Assembly (NCBI GenBank): GCA_016194905.1
Contig: JACQAP010000024.1
Coordinates: 1-34,711, forward strand
Reading direction: 5' to 3'
Source: Betaproteobacteria bacterium
GTDB lineage: Bacteria; Pseudomonadota; Gammaproteobacteria; Burkholderiales; JACQAP01
DNA: 34,711 nucleotides
Position numbers and translations under genes: made by a program. The notes beneath the pieces were generated by a model. The model made no database searches. It was not told the DNA's origin and saw nothing but the letters and a program-made list of their open reading frames with translations. Within the stretch, counting starts at the first letter, position 1, and every line of letters begins with the position of its first letter. This document shows, in pieces, positions 8,040 through 21,300 of this stretch.

Positions 8040-9617
8040 GTGACGCTCGCGCTTGCGCGCAGATGGCGCCCGAAAAATTTCACCGAGCTGGTCGGCCAGG
8101 AACATGTGGTGCGTGCGATCAGCAACGCGCTTACGCAGAACCGGCTGCATCACGCCTACCTGCTGACCGGCACGCGCGGTGTCGGCAAGACCACGCTCGC
8201 GAGGATCATCGCCAAAGCGCTCAACTGCGAAACCGGCGTGACCGCCACGCCGTGCGGAAAGTGCACGGCCTGTGTCGAGATCGATTCCGGTCGTTTCCTG
8301 GACCTGATCGAACTCGATGCCGCGTCCAATACCCAGGTGGACAACATGCGTGAATTGCTGGAGAACGCGCTGTATGCGCCGACCAGCGGGCGCTTTAAGG
8401 TGTACATCATCGACGAAGTGCACATGCTGTCGCGCTCCGCATTCAACGCGATGCTGAAAACCTTGGAAGAGCCGCCGGCGCACGTCAAATTCATCCTCGC
8501 AACCACCGATCCGCAGAAAGTTCCGGTGACCGTCCTGTCGCGCTGCCTGCAGTTCAATCTGAAGCAGATCCCGCTGGCGCAGATTCGCGGTCAGCTCGAA
8601 TACGTGCTCGGCAAAGAAAATGTGACATTCGAAGTCCCGGCGCTGAATCTGCTTGCGCGTGCAGCGCAGGGTAGCATGCGCGATGCATTGTCGCTGCTCG
8701 ACCAGGCGATCGCGCACGGTGCGGGAAAAGTCGAAGAGACCTCGGTACGGGAGATGCTGGGCGCGGTGGATCGCGGCTATCTCTTCTCGATACTCAACGC
8801 GCTGACCCGGGGCGATGGTCCGGCCCTGCTGGCCGAAGCCGATCGCATGGCGGCGCGCAGCCTGTCCTTCGATACTGCGTTGCAGGAGCTCGCGACGCTG
8901 CTGCACCGGATAGCGCTGGCGCAGACCGTCCCCGACGCGCTCGCCGACGATGAACCCGAGCGCGACACCCTTATTGCGCTTGGCCGCGCATTCAGCGAAG
9001 AGGATGTGCAATTGCTCTACCAGATCGCCATCCACGGGCGGCGCGATCTCGGCCTGGCGCCGGATGAATTCGCCGGCTTCACCATGACATTGATGCGCAT
9101 GCTGGCCTTTTTGCCGCTGGAGCCTGGCGGGAAGGTTGCCCCGAATGCAGAAAAGCCTGCGGTGACGCGAGTCGTCGAGCAACCGCGAGCTGTCGAGAAA
9201 ACGAATCAGCCGGTCGCAGGTACTCGACCCATCGAAGCGGAGCTATCGGACTGGAGAAATCTCGTCGGGCGCATCAAGGTCGGCGGTATGGCGCGCATGC
9301 TGGGCGACAATTGCGAATTCCGGGCGCTGCAAGGCGATAATATCGACCTGGTCGTGCCCGAGGCGCATAAGCATCTTCTTGAAAAGGCCTACACCGACAA
9401 GCTGCAGGCCGCAATCGGGGATTACTTCGGCCGTAAGCTGCGGCTGCGCATTTCGACCGGCGGCAGCGGCAAGACCCCCGCGGAAATTGAAAACCAGGAG
9501 CGGCAGGCGAAACTGGCCAAGGCCATCGAGTCTATCGACTCGGATCCGTTCGTACGCGAGCTGGTCGAGAATTTCGATGCCAGGGTCAAGGATACATCGA
9601 TCAAACCGGTTCAGTAA
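8040..9617 (+). CDS. dnaX: DNA polymerase III subunits gamma/tau
   Basis: A 525-residue clamp-loader ATPase. The N-terminus [20 protein letters not shown] is the family signature. Walker A is GTRGVGKTT, a four-cysteine zinc module follows (LNCETGV...[11 protein letters not shown]), Walker B is [10 protein letters not shown], sensor 1 is LATTDPQK, and SRC carries the arginine finger. The C-terminal third (from about residue 400) resembles the tau-specific region that contacts the polymerase alpha subunit and DnaB helicase. It is shorter than the 643-residue E. coli protein. The start is GTG at 8040 with AGAGGA 7 bases upstream. I see no A-AAA-AAG slippery heptamer, so programmed production of a separate gamma form is not evident. 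It leads a ybaB-recR-rluB cluster. Confidence 0.97.
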   Translation: MTLALARRWRPKNFTELVGQEHVVRAISNALTQNRLHHAYLLTGTRGVGKTTLARIIAKALNCETGVTATPCGKCTACVEIDSGRFLDLIELDAASNTQVDNMRELLENALYAPTSGRFKVYIIDEVHMLSRSAFNAMLKTLEEPPAHVKFILATTDPQKVPVTVLSRCLQFNLKQIPLAQIRGQLEYVLGKENVTFEVPALNLLARAAQGSMRDALSLLDQAIAHGAGKVEETSVREMLGAVDRGYLFSILNALTRGDGPALLAEADRMAARSLSFDTALQELATLLHRIALAQTVPDALADDEPERDTLIALGRAFSEEDVQLLYQIAIHGRRDLGLAPDEFAGFTMTLMRMLAFLPLEPGGKVAPNAEKPAVTRVVEQPRAVEKTNQPVAGTRPIEAELSDWRNLVGRIKVGGMARMLGDNCEFRALQGDNIDLVVPEAHKHLLEKAYTDKLQAAIGDYFGRKLRLRISTGGSGKTPAEIENQERQAKLAKAIESIDSDPFVRELVENFDARVKDTSIKPVQ

Positions 9618-9628
9618 GGAAACCACAT

Positions 9629-9955
9629 ATGATGAAGGGTCAACTCGCGGGTCTCATGAAACAGGCCCAGCAGATGCAGGAAAACCTGAAGAAGGCGCAG
9701 GAAGAAATCGCCGCGATGGAAGTCGAAGGTCAGGCGGGAGCCGGAATGGTCAAGGTCACCATGACGGGGCGCCACGACGTCAGGCGCGTGAATATCGATC
9801 CCAGCCTGATGGGCGACGACAAGGATATGCTCGAGGACCTCATCGCTGCGGCGGTCAACGATGCGGTGCGCCGAGTGGAGACGGTAACCCAGGAGAAGAT
9901 GGGCGGGCTGACCTCGGGCTTCGGTTTGCCGCCCGGAATGAAGTTTCCGTTTTAG
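9629..9955 (+). CDS. ybaB: YbaB/EbfC family nucleoid-associated protein
   Basis: A 108-residue protein with the family pattern: N-terminal helix [20 protein letters not shown], central [20 protein letters not shown], and the closing [17 protein letters not shown]. Family members are small dimers that bind DNA. The gene begins 11 bp after dnaX with AAGGA ahead of tandem ATG codons (9629 and 9632); the second fits the family equally well. The conserved dnaX-ybaB-recR order suggests co-transcription and a link with replication or repair. Confidence 0.95.
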   Translation: MMKGQLAGLMKQAQQMQENLKKAQEEIAAMEVEGQAGAGMVKVTMTGRHDVRRVNIDPSLMGDDKDMLEDLIAAAVNDAVRRVETVTQEKMGGLTSGFGLPPGMKFPF

Positions 9956-10009
9956 TGAACAGAGAACGGATCTGCTGCTGACCGTTCGCCGATCACCGTT
10001 CACTTCCCG
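9956..10009. repeat. Small GTGAAC/GTTCAC inverted-repeat spacer before recR
   Basis: GTGAACAGAGAACGG (from 9956) is echoed by CCGTTC and CCGTTCAC near 9981-10005, giving an imperfect hairpin. It fills the ybaB-recR gap and leaves recR without a recognisable Shine-Dalgarno sequence. Confidence 0.45.
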
Positions 10010-10606
10010 ATGAAAACACCGTCCACCCTCGAAGAACTGATCGAAGCCCTGCGCTGTCTCCCCGGCGTCGGGCCGAAGTCGGCGCAGCGCATGGCTTTCC
10101 ACCTGCTGCAGCGTGACCACCGGGGTGCGCAACGGCTCGGTCGCGCGCTCGATCAGGCGCTGACCCGGGTCAGGCATTGCGAACGCTGCAACAACTTCAC
10201 GGAACTGGCGGTGTGCGAACTTTGCAGTTCGCCGCGGCGCGACCAGGCGGCGCTTTGCGTGGTGGAGACACCGGCGGATTTGCTGATGATGGAACAGGCT
10301 CAGGTCTATGACGGAATGTACTTCGTGCTGATGGGAAGGCTTTCGCCGCTCGATGGCGTGGGACCGAAGGACATTCATCTCGATCGCCTGGTCAAGCGCG
10401 CGCTCGATGGCATCGTCAAGGAAACGATTCTTGCCACGAATTTCACGGTGGAGGGCGAGGCGACGGCGCATTACGTGGGCGAATTGCTCGGTGCGCGCGG
10501 CATGAAGGTTTCGCGCATCGCGCGCGGGCTGCCGGTCGGTGGCGAACTGGAACATGTCGACAGCGGCACACTGGCGCAGGCGATGATAGAACGGAGACCT
10601 GCCTGA
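10010..10606 (+). CDS. recR: Recombination mediator RecR
   Basis: A 198-residue protein that works with RecO (and RecF) to load RecA on SSB-coated gapped DNA. It has the N-terminal helix-hairpin-helix [20 protein letters not shown], the C4 zinc finger [16 protein letters not shown], and a Toprim domain beginning [16 protein letters not shown] with [18 protein letters not shown]. Length equals the usual 198-200. Its TGA overlaps the rluB ATG (TGATG at 10604-10608), pointing to translational coupling. Confidence 0.97.
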   Translation: MKTPSTLEELIEALRCLPGVGPKSAQRMAFHLLQRDHRGAQRLGRALDQALTRVRHCERCNNFTELAVCELCSSPRRDQAALCVVETPADLLMMEQAQVYDGMYFVLMGRLSPLDGVGPKDIHLDRLVKRALDGIVKETILATNFTVEGEATAHYVGELLGARGMKVSRIARGLPVGGELEHVDSGTLAQAMIERRPA

Positions 10607-11533
10607 TGGCGGCCAGTCCCGGTTCGGAATCGACGAAGCGCCGTGCTTCACCGCGGCGCACGCCGAAAAGCACCCCTGCCGTGGCAAAAGGTTCCAGAAA
10701 GCCGGCGCGGCCTCCAGCCAAGCGTGGCCCGTCCCCGCCGCCGTCCCCACCTTTGCAAGCGGCGGCGCCGGCGACCGTCCGGTCCCAGAAGCTGCAGAAG
10801 GTCCTCGCACAGTCAGGTCTGGGCTCGCGGCGCGCGATGGAAGAAATCATCAAAGCCGGCAAAGTCAAGGTCAATGGTGAGCCGGCCATGCTCGGCATGC
10901 GCGTTACGACCGAAGATCTGATCCAGGTCGGACGCCGCCAGATCAAATTCAAGGTCACTTCGCGCCTGCCGAGGGTCATCGTCTATCACAAGATCGATGG
11001 CGAGATCGTCAGTCGCGACGATCCGCAGGGACGGCGCAGCGTGTTCGAAAAGCTGCCTGTCATCCGCAGCGCCAAATGGCTGGCGGTCGGAAGGCTGGAC
11101 TTCAACACTGGCGGCCTGCTGATCTTCACGACGTCGGGAGAACTGGCCAATCGACTGATGCATCCGCGTTTCGAAGTCGAACGCGAATATGCGGTTCGAC
11201 TGTTCGGCAGCCTGACTCCCGCCCAGGTGCAGGAACTGAAAAGCGGCGTGCGGCTTTCCGACGGGGAGGCCAGGTTCGAGGTGCTGGAAGATCAGGGCGG
11301 CGAGGGCAGGAACCGCTGGTATCGTGCGATTCTTAAAGAGGGCAGGAATCGCGTCGTGCGGCGCATGTTCGAAGCGCTGGGGCTGCAGGTGAGCCGCCTG
11401 ATGCGCGTGCGCTTCGGCATCGTGGCGTTGCCGCCGAGGCTCAAGCGCGGCAACTGGATCGAACTCAAGGAAGCCGAGATCAGCGAATTGCTGGAATGGG
11501 CGGGTAGTGCACCCGGGGTCGCCGATGAAGATG

Positions 11534-14772
<3,239 letters not shown>

Positions 14773-14844
14773 ATTGGCCTCGCTGACTCGTGATTGAACT
14801 GAATCAAGTCGAAATGATGTTGCAGGATCGCCGAACCGCCGCGA

Positions 14845-15666
14845 TCAGATGCCGCGCAGCAGTTCATTGATACTCGTCTTGGCGCGGGTCTTGGCGTCAA
14901 CCTGCTTGACGATCACCGCGCAATAAAGGCTGTACTTGCCGTCCGGGGAGGGCAGAGTCCCCGAGACGACGACCGATCCCGGCGGAATTCTGCCGTAGAG
15001 GACCTCGCCGGTTTCACGGTTGTAGATTCGCGTGCTTTGACCGACGTAGACACCCATTGAAATGACCGAACCTTCGCCGACCACGACGCCTTCGACCACC
15101 TCCGAACGCGCGCCGATGAAGCAATCGTCCTCGATGATGGTCGGATTCGCCTGTACGGGCTCCAACACGCCGCCGATGCCGACCCCGCCGGAAAGGTGCA
15201 CATTCTTGCCGATCTGCGCACAAGAACCGACCGTGGCCCAGGTATCGACCATGGTGCTTTCATCGACGTATGCGCCTATGTTGACGAACGAGGGCATGAG
15301 CACCACGTTCTTGGCGATGAACGAGCCGCGACGCACGACAGCATTCGGTACCACGCGAAAGCCGCCAGCCCGGAAATCGGCGCTGCCGTAGTCCGCGAAC
15401 TTGGCCGGCACCTTGTCGAAATAATTGGTGTAACCGTCGCGCACGACTTCGTTGTCTTCCAGACGAAACGACAGCAACACAGCCTTCTTGAGCCACTGGT
15501 GGGTCACCCAATCCTTGCCGGATCTTTCCGCCACGCGCAGCTTGCCGGAATCCAGTTGCGTGATGACCTCCGCAACCGCTTCCTTGAGCGCGGGTTCGGC
15601 GGTTTTCGGTGAAATGCCGGCGCGGTTTTCAAACGCCTTGTCGATGACTGACTGCAAATCCGTCAT
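14845..15666 (-). CDS. dapD: Tetrahydrodipicolinate N-succinyltransferase
   Basis: A 273-residue trimeric acyltransferase that uses succinyl-CoA to succinylate tetrahydrodipicolinate, the committed step of the succinylase DAP branch. The N-terminal helical domain is followed by left-handed beta-helix hexapeptide repeats ([46 protein letters not shown]) and the family ending [18 protein letters not shown]. Its first 38 bp overlap the 3' end of dapC, consistent with translational coupling. Length matches the E. coli enzyme (274). Confidence 0.98.
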   Translation of the reverse strand: MTDLQSVIDKAFENRAGISPKTAEPALKEAVAEVITQLDSGKLRVAERSGKDWVTHQWLKKAVLLSFRLEDNEVVRDGYTNYFDKVPAKFADYGSADFRAGGFRVVPNAVVRRGSFIAKNVVLMPSFVNIGAYVDESTMVDTWATVGSCAQIGKNVHLSGGVGIGGVLEPVQANPTIIEDDCFIGARSEVVEGVVVGEGSVISMGVYVGQSTRIYNRETGEVLYGRIPPGSVVVSGTLPSPDGKYSLYCAVIVKQVDAKTRAKTSINELLRGI

Positions 15667-16876
15667 TCTTGTTCTTCCCTTTTGCGAATTGAGAGTAAAA
15701 CGCTTTCAGTCGCTGTGCCGCTTCGAGGCATTCCTCGACCGGCGCAACCAGCGCGACCCGGATGAAATTCCGGCCCGGATTGATGCCATGCGCTTCCCGT
15801 GCCAGATAACTGCCGGGCACGACGGCGACATTATATTGCTCGAACAACTGTTTAGTGAACTCCGTATCGGCGATCGGCGTGCGCAGCCAGAGATAGAAAG
15901 CGGCTTCCGGCATTTCGACCTCGATCACGGGTGACAGGATGGCAAGCGTCTTTTCGAATTTTTCCCGATAAAGCCGGCGGTTTTCCACGACGTGTCTTTC
16001 ATCGCTCCACGCCGCGGCGCTGGCGGCCTGGACCGCCGGATTCATCGCGCAGCCGTGATAGGTGCGATACAGCAGGAATTTGGCGAGAATATCCACGTCT
16101 CCGGCGACGAATCCGGAGCGCATGCCGGGCACATTGGAGCGCTTCGATAGGCTGCTGAATACGACCAGCCTGCGAAAATCGCCGCGACCCAGGCGCTGTG
16201 CCGCCTCCAGCCCGCCGAGCGGCGGCCGGTTCTCGTTGAAGTAAATCTCCGAGTAGCACTCGTCCGAAGCGATGGTGAAACCGTGGCGGTCGGAAAGTTC
16301 GAAAAGCGCCTGCCACTCGTCCAGCGTCATGACGTTGCCGGTGGGATTGCCGGGAGAGCAGACATAGATCAACTGGGTCCGGCTCCAGACTTCTTCCGGG
16401 AGCTGTTGCAGATCGAGGGCGAATCCATTGTCTGGCAGCAGGTTGAGGAAGTGCGGTTCCGCCCCGGCGAGGATGATCGCGCCCTCGTAGATCTGGTAAA
16501 ACGGATTCGGCGCCACTACCGCGGGCCGCTCGCGCGAACCATCGACGACCGCCTGGGCGAACGCGAACAAGGCCTCGCGGCTGCCATTGACAGGCAATAC
16601 CTGCCTGACGGGATCGATCTTGGCGATCCGGTAACGCCGTTCGATCCAGCCGGCCATGGCGTTGCGCAATGCTTCGCTTCCAGCGGTGGCCGGATAACCG
16701 GACAATCCGCCGATCTGGTCGATCAGCTCATCGCGGATGAACTGCGGCGTCGCGTGCTTCGGCTCACCGATCGACAGGCTGATCGGACGCAGCGAGGGGT
16801 CCGGCGTGACACCCGCAAGCAGTGTCGCCAGCTTCTGGAACGGATAAGGCTGAAGTCTCGAGAGGTTCGGATCCAT
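15629..16876 (-). CDS. dapC: N-succinyldiaminopimelate aminotransferase (DapC)
   Basis: A 415-residue fold-type I PLP enzyme, aspartate aminotransferase superfamily. It converts N-succinyl-2-amino-6-ketopimelate and glutamate to N-succinyl-LL-DAP. Seen: the start [20 protein letters not shown] typical of proteobacterial Dap[31 protein letters not shown], the PLP-lysine segment [16 protein letters not shown], and the arginine segment NFIRVALV. Adjacency to dapD and dapE supports the specific assignment over other aminotransferases. It heads the cluster; the promoter should lie in the 56-bp gap shared with the divergent transporter. Confidence 0.94.
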   Translation of the reverse strand: MDPNLSRLQPYPFQKLATLLAGVTPDPSLRPISLSIGEPKHATPQFIRDELIDQIGGLSGYPATAGSEALRNAMAGWIERRYRIAKIDPVRQVLPVNGSREALFAFAQAVVDGSRERPAVVAPNPFYQIYEGAIILAGAEPHFLNLLPDNGFALDLQQLPEEVWSRTQLIYVCSPGNPTGNVMTLDEWQALFELSDRHGFTIASDECYSEIYFNENRPPLGGLEAAQRLGRGDFRRLVVFSSLSKRSNVPGMRSGFVAGDVDILAKFLLYRTYHGCAMNPAVQAASAAAWSDERHVVENRRLYREKFEKTLAILSPVIEVEMPEAAFYLWLRTPIADTEFTKQLFEQYNVAVVPGSYLAREAHGINPGRNFIRVALVAPVEECLEAAQRLKAFYSQFAKGKNKNDGFAVSHRQGV

Positions 16877-16932
16877 TATCGATGCAATGAACTGCTTCGT
16901 CTGGGACGGGCGGTCGAATTATAAGGGCGGGC

Positions 16933-17822
16933 GTGACAGCCAAGAAGAATAACGTAGCGGTGGTCTCGTGCCTGCTGACCGGGGCATTGGTATGGGGATT
17001 GATCTGGTATCCCTACCGCGTGTTGCAGACAGCCGGGGTCGGCGGTGCGCTGGCCTCGTTTTTGACCTATTTCATTGCGCTGCTGCCGGCCCTGCTCCTG
17101 TTCCGGAGCAGGAGGGCGCAGTTGCGCAAATCGCCCGGGCTGCTCGTGGCGATGGCCTTTGCGGCCGGTTTTTGCAACCTCGGGTATGTGCTCGCCATGA
17201 TTCATGGCGAAGTCGTCAGGGTCATGCTGCTGTTCTATCTCGCGCCGCTGTGGACACTGATATTTTCGCGACTGCTGCTTGGAGAAAGAGCGGGCCCGGC
17301 TGGATATGTGGTCATTGCGCTCTCGCTGGCGGGCGCAATCGTGATGTTATGGCACACCCAGGCGGACGTTGGCCTTTGCCCTACACGGCTGCAGAATGGC
17401 TTGGAGTCGCCGCGGGAATGACTTTCGCCCTGGCGAACGTATTGAGCCGCAAGGCCAGAGAAATCGACGAGGCAATCAAAGCCGGCTCGGTCTGGGCCGG
17501 CGTAACACTGGTCGCCTTGCCGGTGTCGATTCTGACGGAGCATCCCATGCAGGCATTGGCGGCCATGGATGCACGGACCTGGTTGCTGGTGGGACTTGTC
17601 GCGGTGATCCTGTTCTGCGTAAATCTGGTGGTTCAGTTCGGACTTGCGCGTACGACGGCGAACCGGGCAATCGTCATCATGCTGTCGGAACTGGTATTTG
17701 CCGTTGCCTCGTCCTATTTCCTCGCTTTCGAGCAAATCGGCTGGCGTGACTGGCTCGGGGGTGCCATGCTGGTGGTCGCCGCCCTGTGTTCCGGGCGGCT
17801 GGAAGCGTCAGCGCATGGCTGA
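16933..17822 (+). pseudogene. EamA/DMT-family transporter interrupted by a frameshift
   Basis: Two reading frames together encode one roughly 296-residue, ten-helix drug/metabolite-type permease. The first half starts with GTG at 16933 (GGGCGGG upstream) and has hydrophobic helices such as ALVWGLIWYPY and VMLLFYLAPLWTLIF, then goes out of frame and stops at 17421. The second half continues in another frame from about 17372 (PLPYTAAEWLGVAAGMTFAL) to the stop at 17822, with helices VGLVAVILFCVNLVV and the closing WLGGAMLVVAALCSG. The frame change lies at about 17365-17380 and is equivalent to one missing base, for example one G in GTTGGCC. No other defect is visible, so a sequencing error or a very recent mutation is as likely as a true pseudogene. 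Substrate unknown. Its 3' end overlaps convergent queF by 15 bp. Confidence 0.85.
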
Positions 17823-18224
17823 TTGGGGTTCGAACTGCGCGAGGTCGATTTGCGACGCTGGTGTCCAGCCCTTCTTGCTGTGCTCGGCCGATACGGTTGT
17901 GAAGATGCCACCGCGCACGTAAAAGCGCGCAGTGAGCCGCATGAAGCGGGGCTGGGTGGCCGCGACCAGATCGTCCAGCATGCGGTTGGTCACCGCTTCA
18001 TGGAATGCCCCCTGATTTCGATACGACCACACGTAAAGCTTCAGGCTCTTCAACTCCACGCACTGTTTGTCGGGGATGTAATCGAGGAGCAGCGTGGCGA
18101 AATCCGGTTGGCCGGTTTTTGGACAGAGGCAGGTGAACTCGGGAATTTCCATATGAATCAGATAATCCCGGCCGGGGCTTGGATTGGAAAACGTGTCGAG
18201 TGATAAAGAGGGCTTGCTCGGCAT
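17808..18224 (-). CDS. queF: NADPH-dependent 7-cyano-7-deazaguanine reductase
   Basis: A 138-residue single-domain (short type) QueF that reduces preQ0 to preQ1 in queuosine tRNA modification. It has the nucleophilic cysteine segment [14 protein letters not shown] and the QueF motif [22 protein letters not shown] split over residues about 55-76. The length fits the unimodular YkvM type rather than the longer YqcD type of E. coli. No other que gene is in the window. It is divergent from smc. Confidence 0.95.
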   Translation of the reverse strand: MPSKPSLSLDTFSNPSPGRDYLIHMEIPEFTCLCPKTGQPDFATLLLDYIPDKQCVELKSLKLYVWSYRNQGAFHEAVTNRMLDDLVAATQPRFMRLTARFYVRGGIFTTVSAEHSKKGWTPASQIDLAQFEPQSAMR

Positions 18225-18246
18225 TCTCTGAAGGCCATTCCATTGT

Positions 18247-18252
18247 TAAAAT
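18247..18252 (+). promoter_or_regulatory. Possible -10 element upstream of smc
   Basis: TAAAAT at 18247-18252 resembles a sigma-70 -10 box. The best-spaced -35 (TTCTCT at 18224-18229) is weak. It lies upstream of a terminator-like hairpin, so a transcript started here would meet that hairpin before smc. Confidence 0.25.
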
Positions 18253-18269
18253 GCTCGACGAAATAACGT

Positions 18270-18310
18270 GCGCCTGGTCCTTAGGCTAAGGGCCCCAGGC
18301 GCTTGTTTTA
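18270..18310 (+). terminator. Terminator-like hairpin in the smc leader (possible attenuator)
   Basis: GCGCCTGG (18270-18277) and CCAGGCGC (18295-18302) form an 8-bp GC-rich stem, with additional internal pairing of CCTTA with TAAGG, followed by TTGTTTTA. It has the form of an intrinsic terminator on the plus strand, 44 bp before the smc start and after the queF 5' end, where no plus-strand gene needs terminating. Confidence 0.5.
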
Positions 18311-18353
18311 TGGACATCCGCTGAAATTATAAGCCTTTATAAAGCTGCACAAA

Positions 18354-21300
18354 TTGCGACTCACCCACATCAAGCTCGCTGGTTTCAAGTCCTTCGTTGA
18401 CCCCACCCACATCCCGGTGCCTGGCCAACTGGTCGGGGTGGTCGGCCCCAACGGCTGCGGCAAATCGAACGTAATCGACGCAATACGCTGGGTGCTGGGC
18501 GAATCCTCAGCCAAGCAGTTGCGCGGCGAAAACATGCAGGACGTCATTTTCAATGGCTCGGGCGATCGCAAGCCGGTCGGCCGTGCCAGCGTCGAGCTGG
18601 TATTCGACAACAGCCTCGGCAAGGCAGCCGGGACCTGGTCGGCGTACGCGGAGATCTCGGTCAAGCGCGTGCTCGAGCGCGACGGCGAATCGTCCTATTT
18701 TCTCAACAACCTGCATGTGCGCCGCCGCGACGTCGCCGATATCTTTTTGGGCACCGGCCTGGGCGGGCGCGGCTACGCCATCATCGAGCAAGGCATGATT
18801 TCGCGCATCATCGAGGCGAAACCGGAAGACCTGCGCAGCTTTCTCGAAGAGGCAGCCGGCGTATCGAAGTATCGCGAGCGTCGCCGTGAAACCGAGTTGA
18901 GGCTGGAGGATACCCGCGAAAACCTGCTGCGTGTCGACGACATCCGCCAGGAGCTCGGCAAGCAGCTCGAGCACCTGGAATCGCAAGCCGAGAAGGCCGG
19001 CAAATACCGCGGCTTCGAAGCCAGTCTCAAGCGTACCCAGCAGTTGTTGTGGACGTTGCGCAAGCGCGATGCGCAGGCACAACGCGCGAAGATCGGCCGC
19101 GACGTCGAGGCATTGGGCATCGAGCTGGAAGCAGAAATGGCGCGGCTGCGCGACGCGGAAAAACGGGTGGAGGAACTGCGCACGAGGCATTACGGCGCAT
19201 CGGACAACGTGCATGCGGCACAAGGCAAGCTGTACGAAGTCAACGCGGAGATCGCCCGCATCGAACAGCAGGTCCAGTACCTGCGCAACAGCCGTAGCCG
19301 CGCGGAGCAACAACTCAATTCCTTGCGCGGGCAGGAAGCGGAACAGCGCGATCGGCTGCAATCGCTGGAGGCGGCGCGTGGAGACAATAGCCGCGCTTTG
19401 GCCGGGGCCACAGAGCAGCTCGCCGTGTTCGGGGAGGCGCTGCGAGAGGCTCGTGAAGCGTTGCCGGTGGCGGATGAAAATCACCGCAGCGCCCAGGCGC
19501 TGCTCGCACAGGCGCAGGAGGTCCTGACGCAGGCGGAGCAGCAATTGCGCCTGGAAGATGCCCGTAAAGGCCATACCGAAAAACTGCTGCTGCAGCTCGC
19601 GTCGCGTCGTGCCAGGCTGGAGGAAGAGCGCGACGGCCTGGAAGTACCGAACCTCAGTGAACTGGTCAGGCTGGAATCCGAGATCCGCGAGCTTGACCAT
19701 CAGCTTGCCGGCCAACGCGATGCTTTCGAGCAATGCGAGGCGGCGTTGCCGAAGCTCGAACATTCTTTGCAGACGGCTGAAGAAACCGCGGAGCAGACGC
19801 AGCAACGGCTGCATCAGCTCGATGCGCGCCTGACCGCTCTGCAGTCGCTCCAGGAACAGGTCAGCCGCTCAGGCGAACTGGAGCCCTGGCTGGATCGCAA
19901 CGATCTGCGCCGCAATGCGCATCTGTGGCAGGGCATACGCATTCGCGAAGGTTGGGAAGACGCCCTCGAAGCGGTCCTGCGCGAACGCCTGAACAGCATC
20001 GGGCTGACCGATCTGGGGCAGGCGCACGGTTGGCTCTCCGAGCCGCCGCCGGGCAAACTTTCCTTCCACCGTGTTACTGCCGGTTCGGTGGTCGATGAGC
20101 CCGCGCCATCCGGGCTGGAACGGCTGACCGACTACGTGACCTGCACCGATGCGCGTTTGGCGGGCGTGCTCGCCGACTGGCTGGCGCGAGTCTACGTCCT
20201 GCCCCATCCGCAGCAGGGCATGGAAGTCGCTGGAAAATTGCCGCCCGGCGCCATGCTGGTCAGTGCCCAGGGCCATGTGTTCACGTCGACCAGTGTCAGT
20301 TTTCATGCCGCCGATTCCGAGGTTCACGGCATCCTGTCCCGCCAGCGCGAAATCGAAGCCTTGTTCGCCGAGCATACCGCGTCGGATGCCCGGCTCGGTG
20401 AGCTGAATCGAGCTGCGTCTTCACAGAAAATCGAATTTGAAGAGCGCAGGGACGAGGCTGATCGCCTGCGGCGGCAGGTATCGGATCTCCAGGAAAACCG
20501 ACATCAGCTGAAACTGGACCACGTTCGGCTGTCGCAGCTCGCCGAGCGACTGAAAGCCCGCGGCGAGCAGATCGTCCGCGAGCTTGCGGAAATCGATGCG
20601 GAATCCGCACGCGAATCCGCGCAACAAGAGGAAGCCGGGCGGCAAATGGAAGCGCTTCGCTCCGGCAAGGCGGCCATGCATGGCGGCGTTGAGGCTGCGA
20701 GGCAGGCTCACGCGGAAGCCGAATCGGCGTTGCAGGCCAGCCGGACCCTCGCACAGCAGGCCGAGCGCCAACACCAGGAGGCGCTCTATCTAGAGAAGAC
20801 TATAAATAATAAGATCATAGATATAAATTCTTCTCTTCAAGTCTTGTCTCAGACGCTTGCGCGGTTGCAAAGCGATGCGGAAGCCCTGACGCAGGAAGTA
20901 TCCCGAACCGATGAGACGGGATTGCAGGAACAATTGCAGCAGCAGCTCGCCTTGCGCGGCGAACGCGAACAGGCGCTGAAGCAGACGCGCGAGGAACTGG
21001 AAGGCGCCGAGCACACATTGCGCGCGACAGAACAGGAGCGTCTTATTTCCGAGCAAAAACTCGCGCCGGCGCGCGAACGCATCAACGAACTCCGGCTCAA
21101 GGAGCAGGAAGCGCGACTGGCCGAAGAAAGCTACGCCAGCCAGCTGGCGGAGGCGCAGGCCAATGAAGAAGAACTGCTGCCGTTGCTCGAGGAGGGCGTG
21201 CGCGCCAGCAGGCTGCAGGGCGAGATCAACCGGCTTAACGAAGACATGGCTGCTCTGGGCGCGGTCAATCTGGCTGCGCTGGACGAACTGTCGACCGCCC

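Noticed and set aside
9120-9260. Programmed frameshift signal in dnaX for a separate gamma subunit
   Set aside because: The only A-rich spots (GCAGAAAAGCC, GAGAAAACG) do not form an A-AAA-AAG type heptamer in the right frame.
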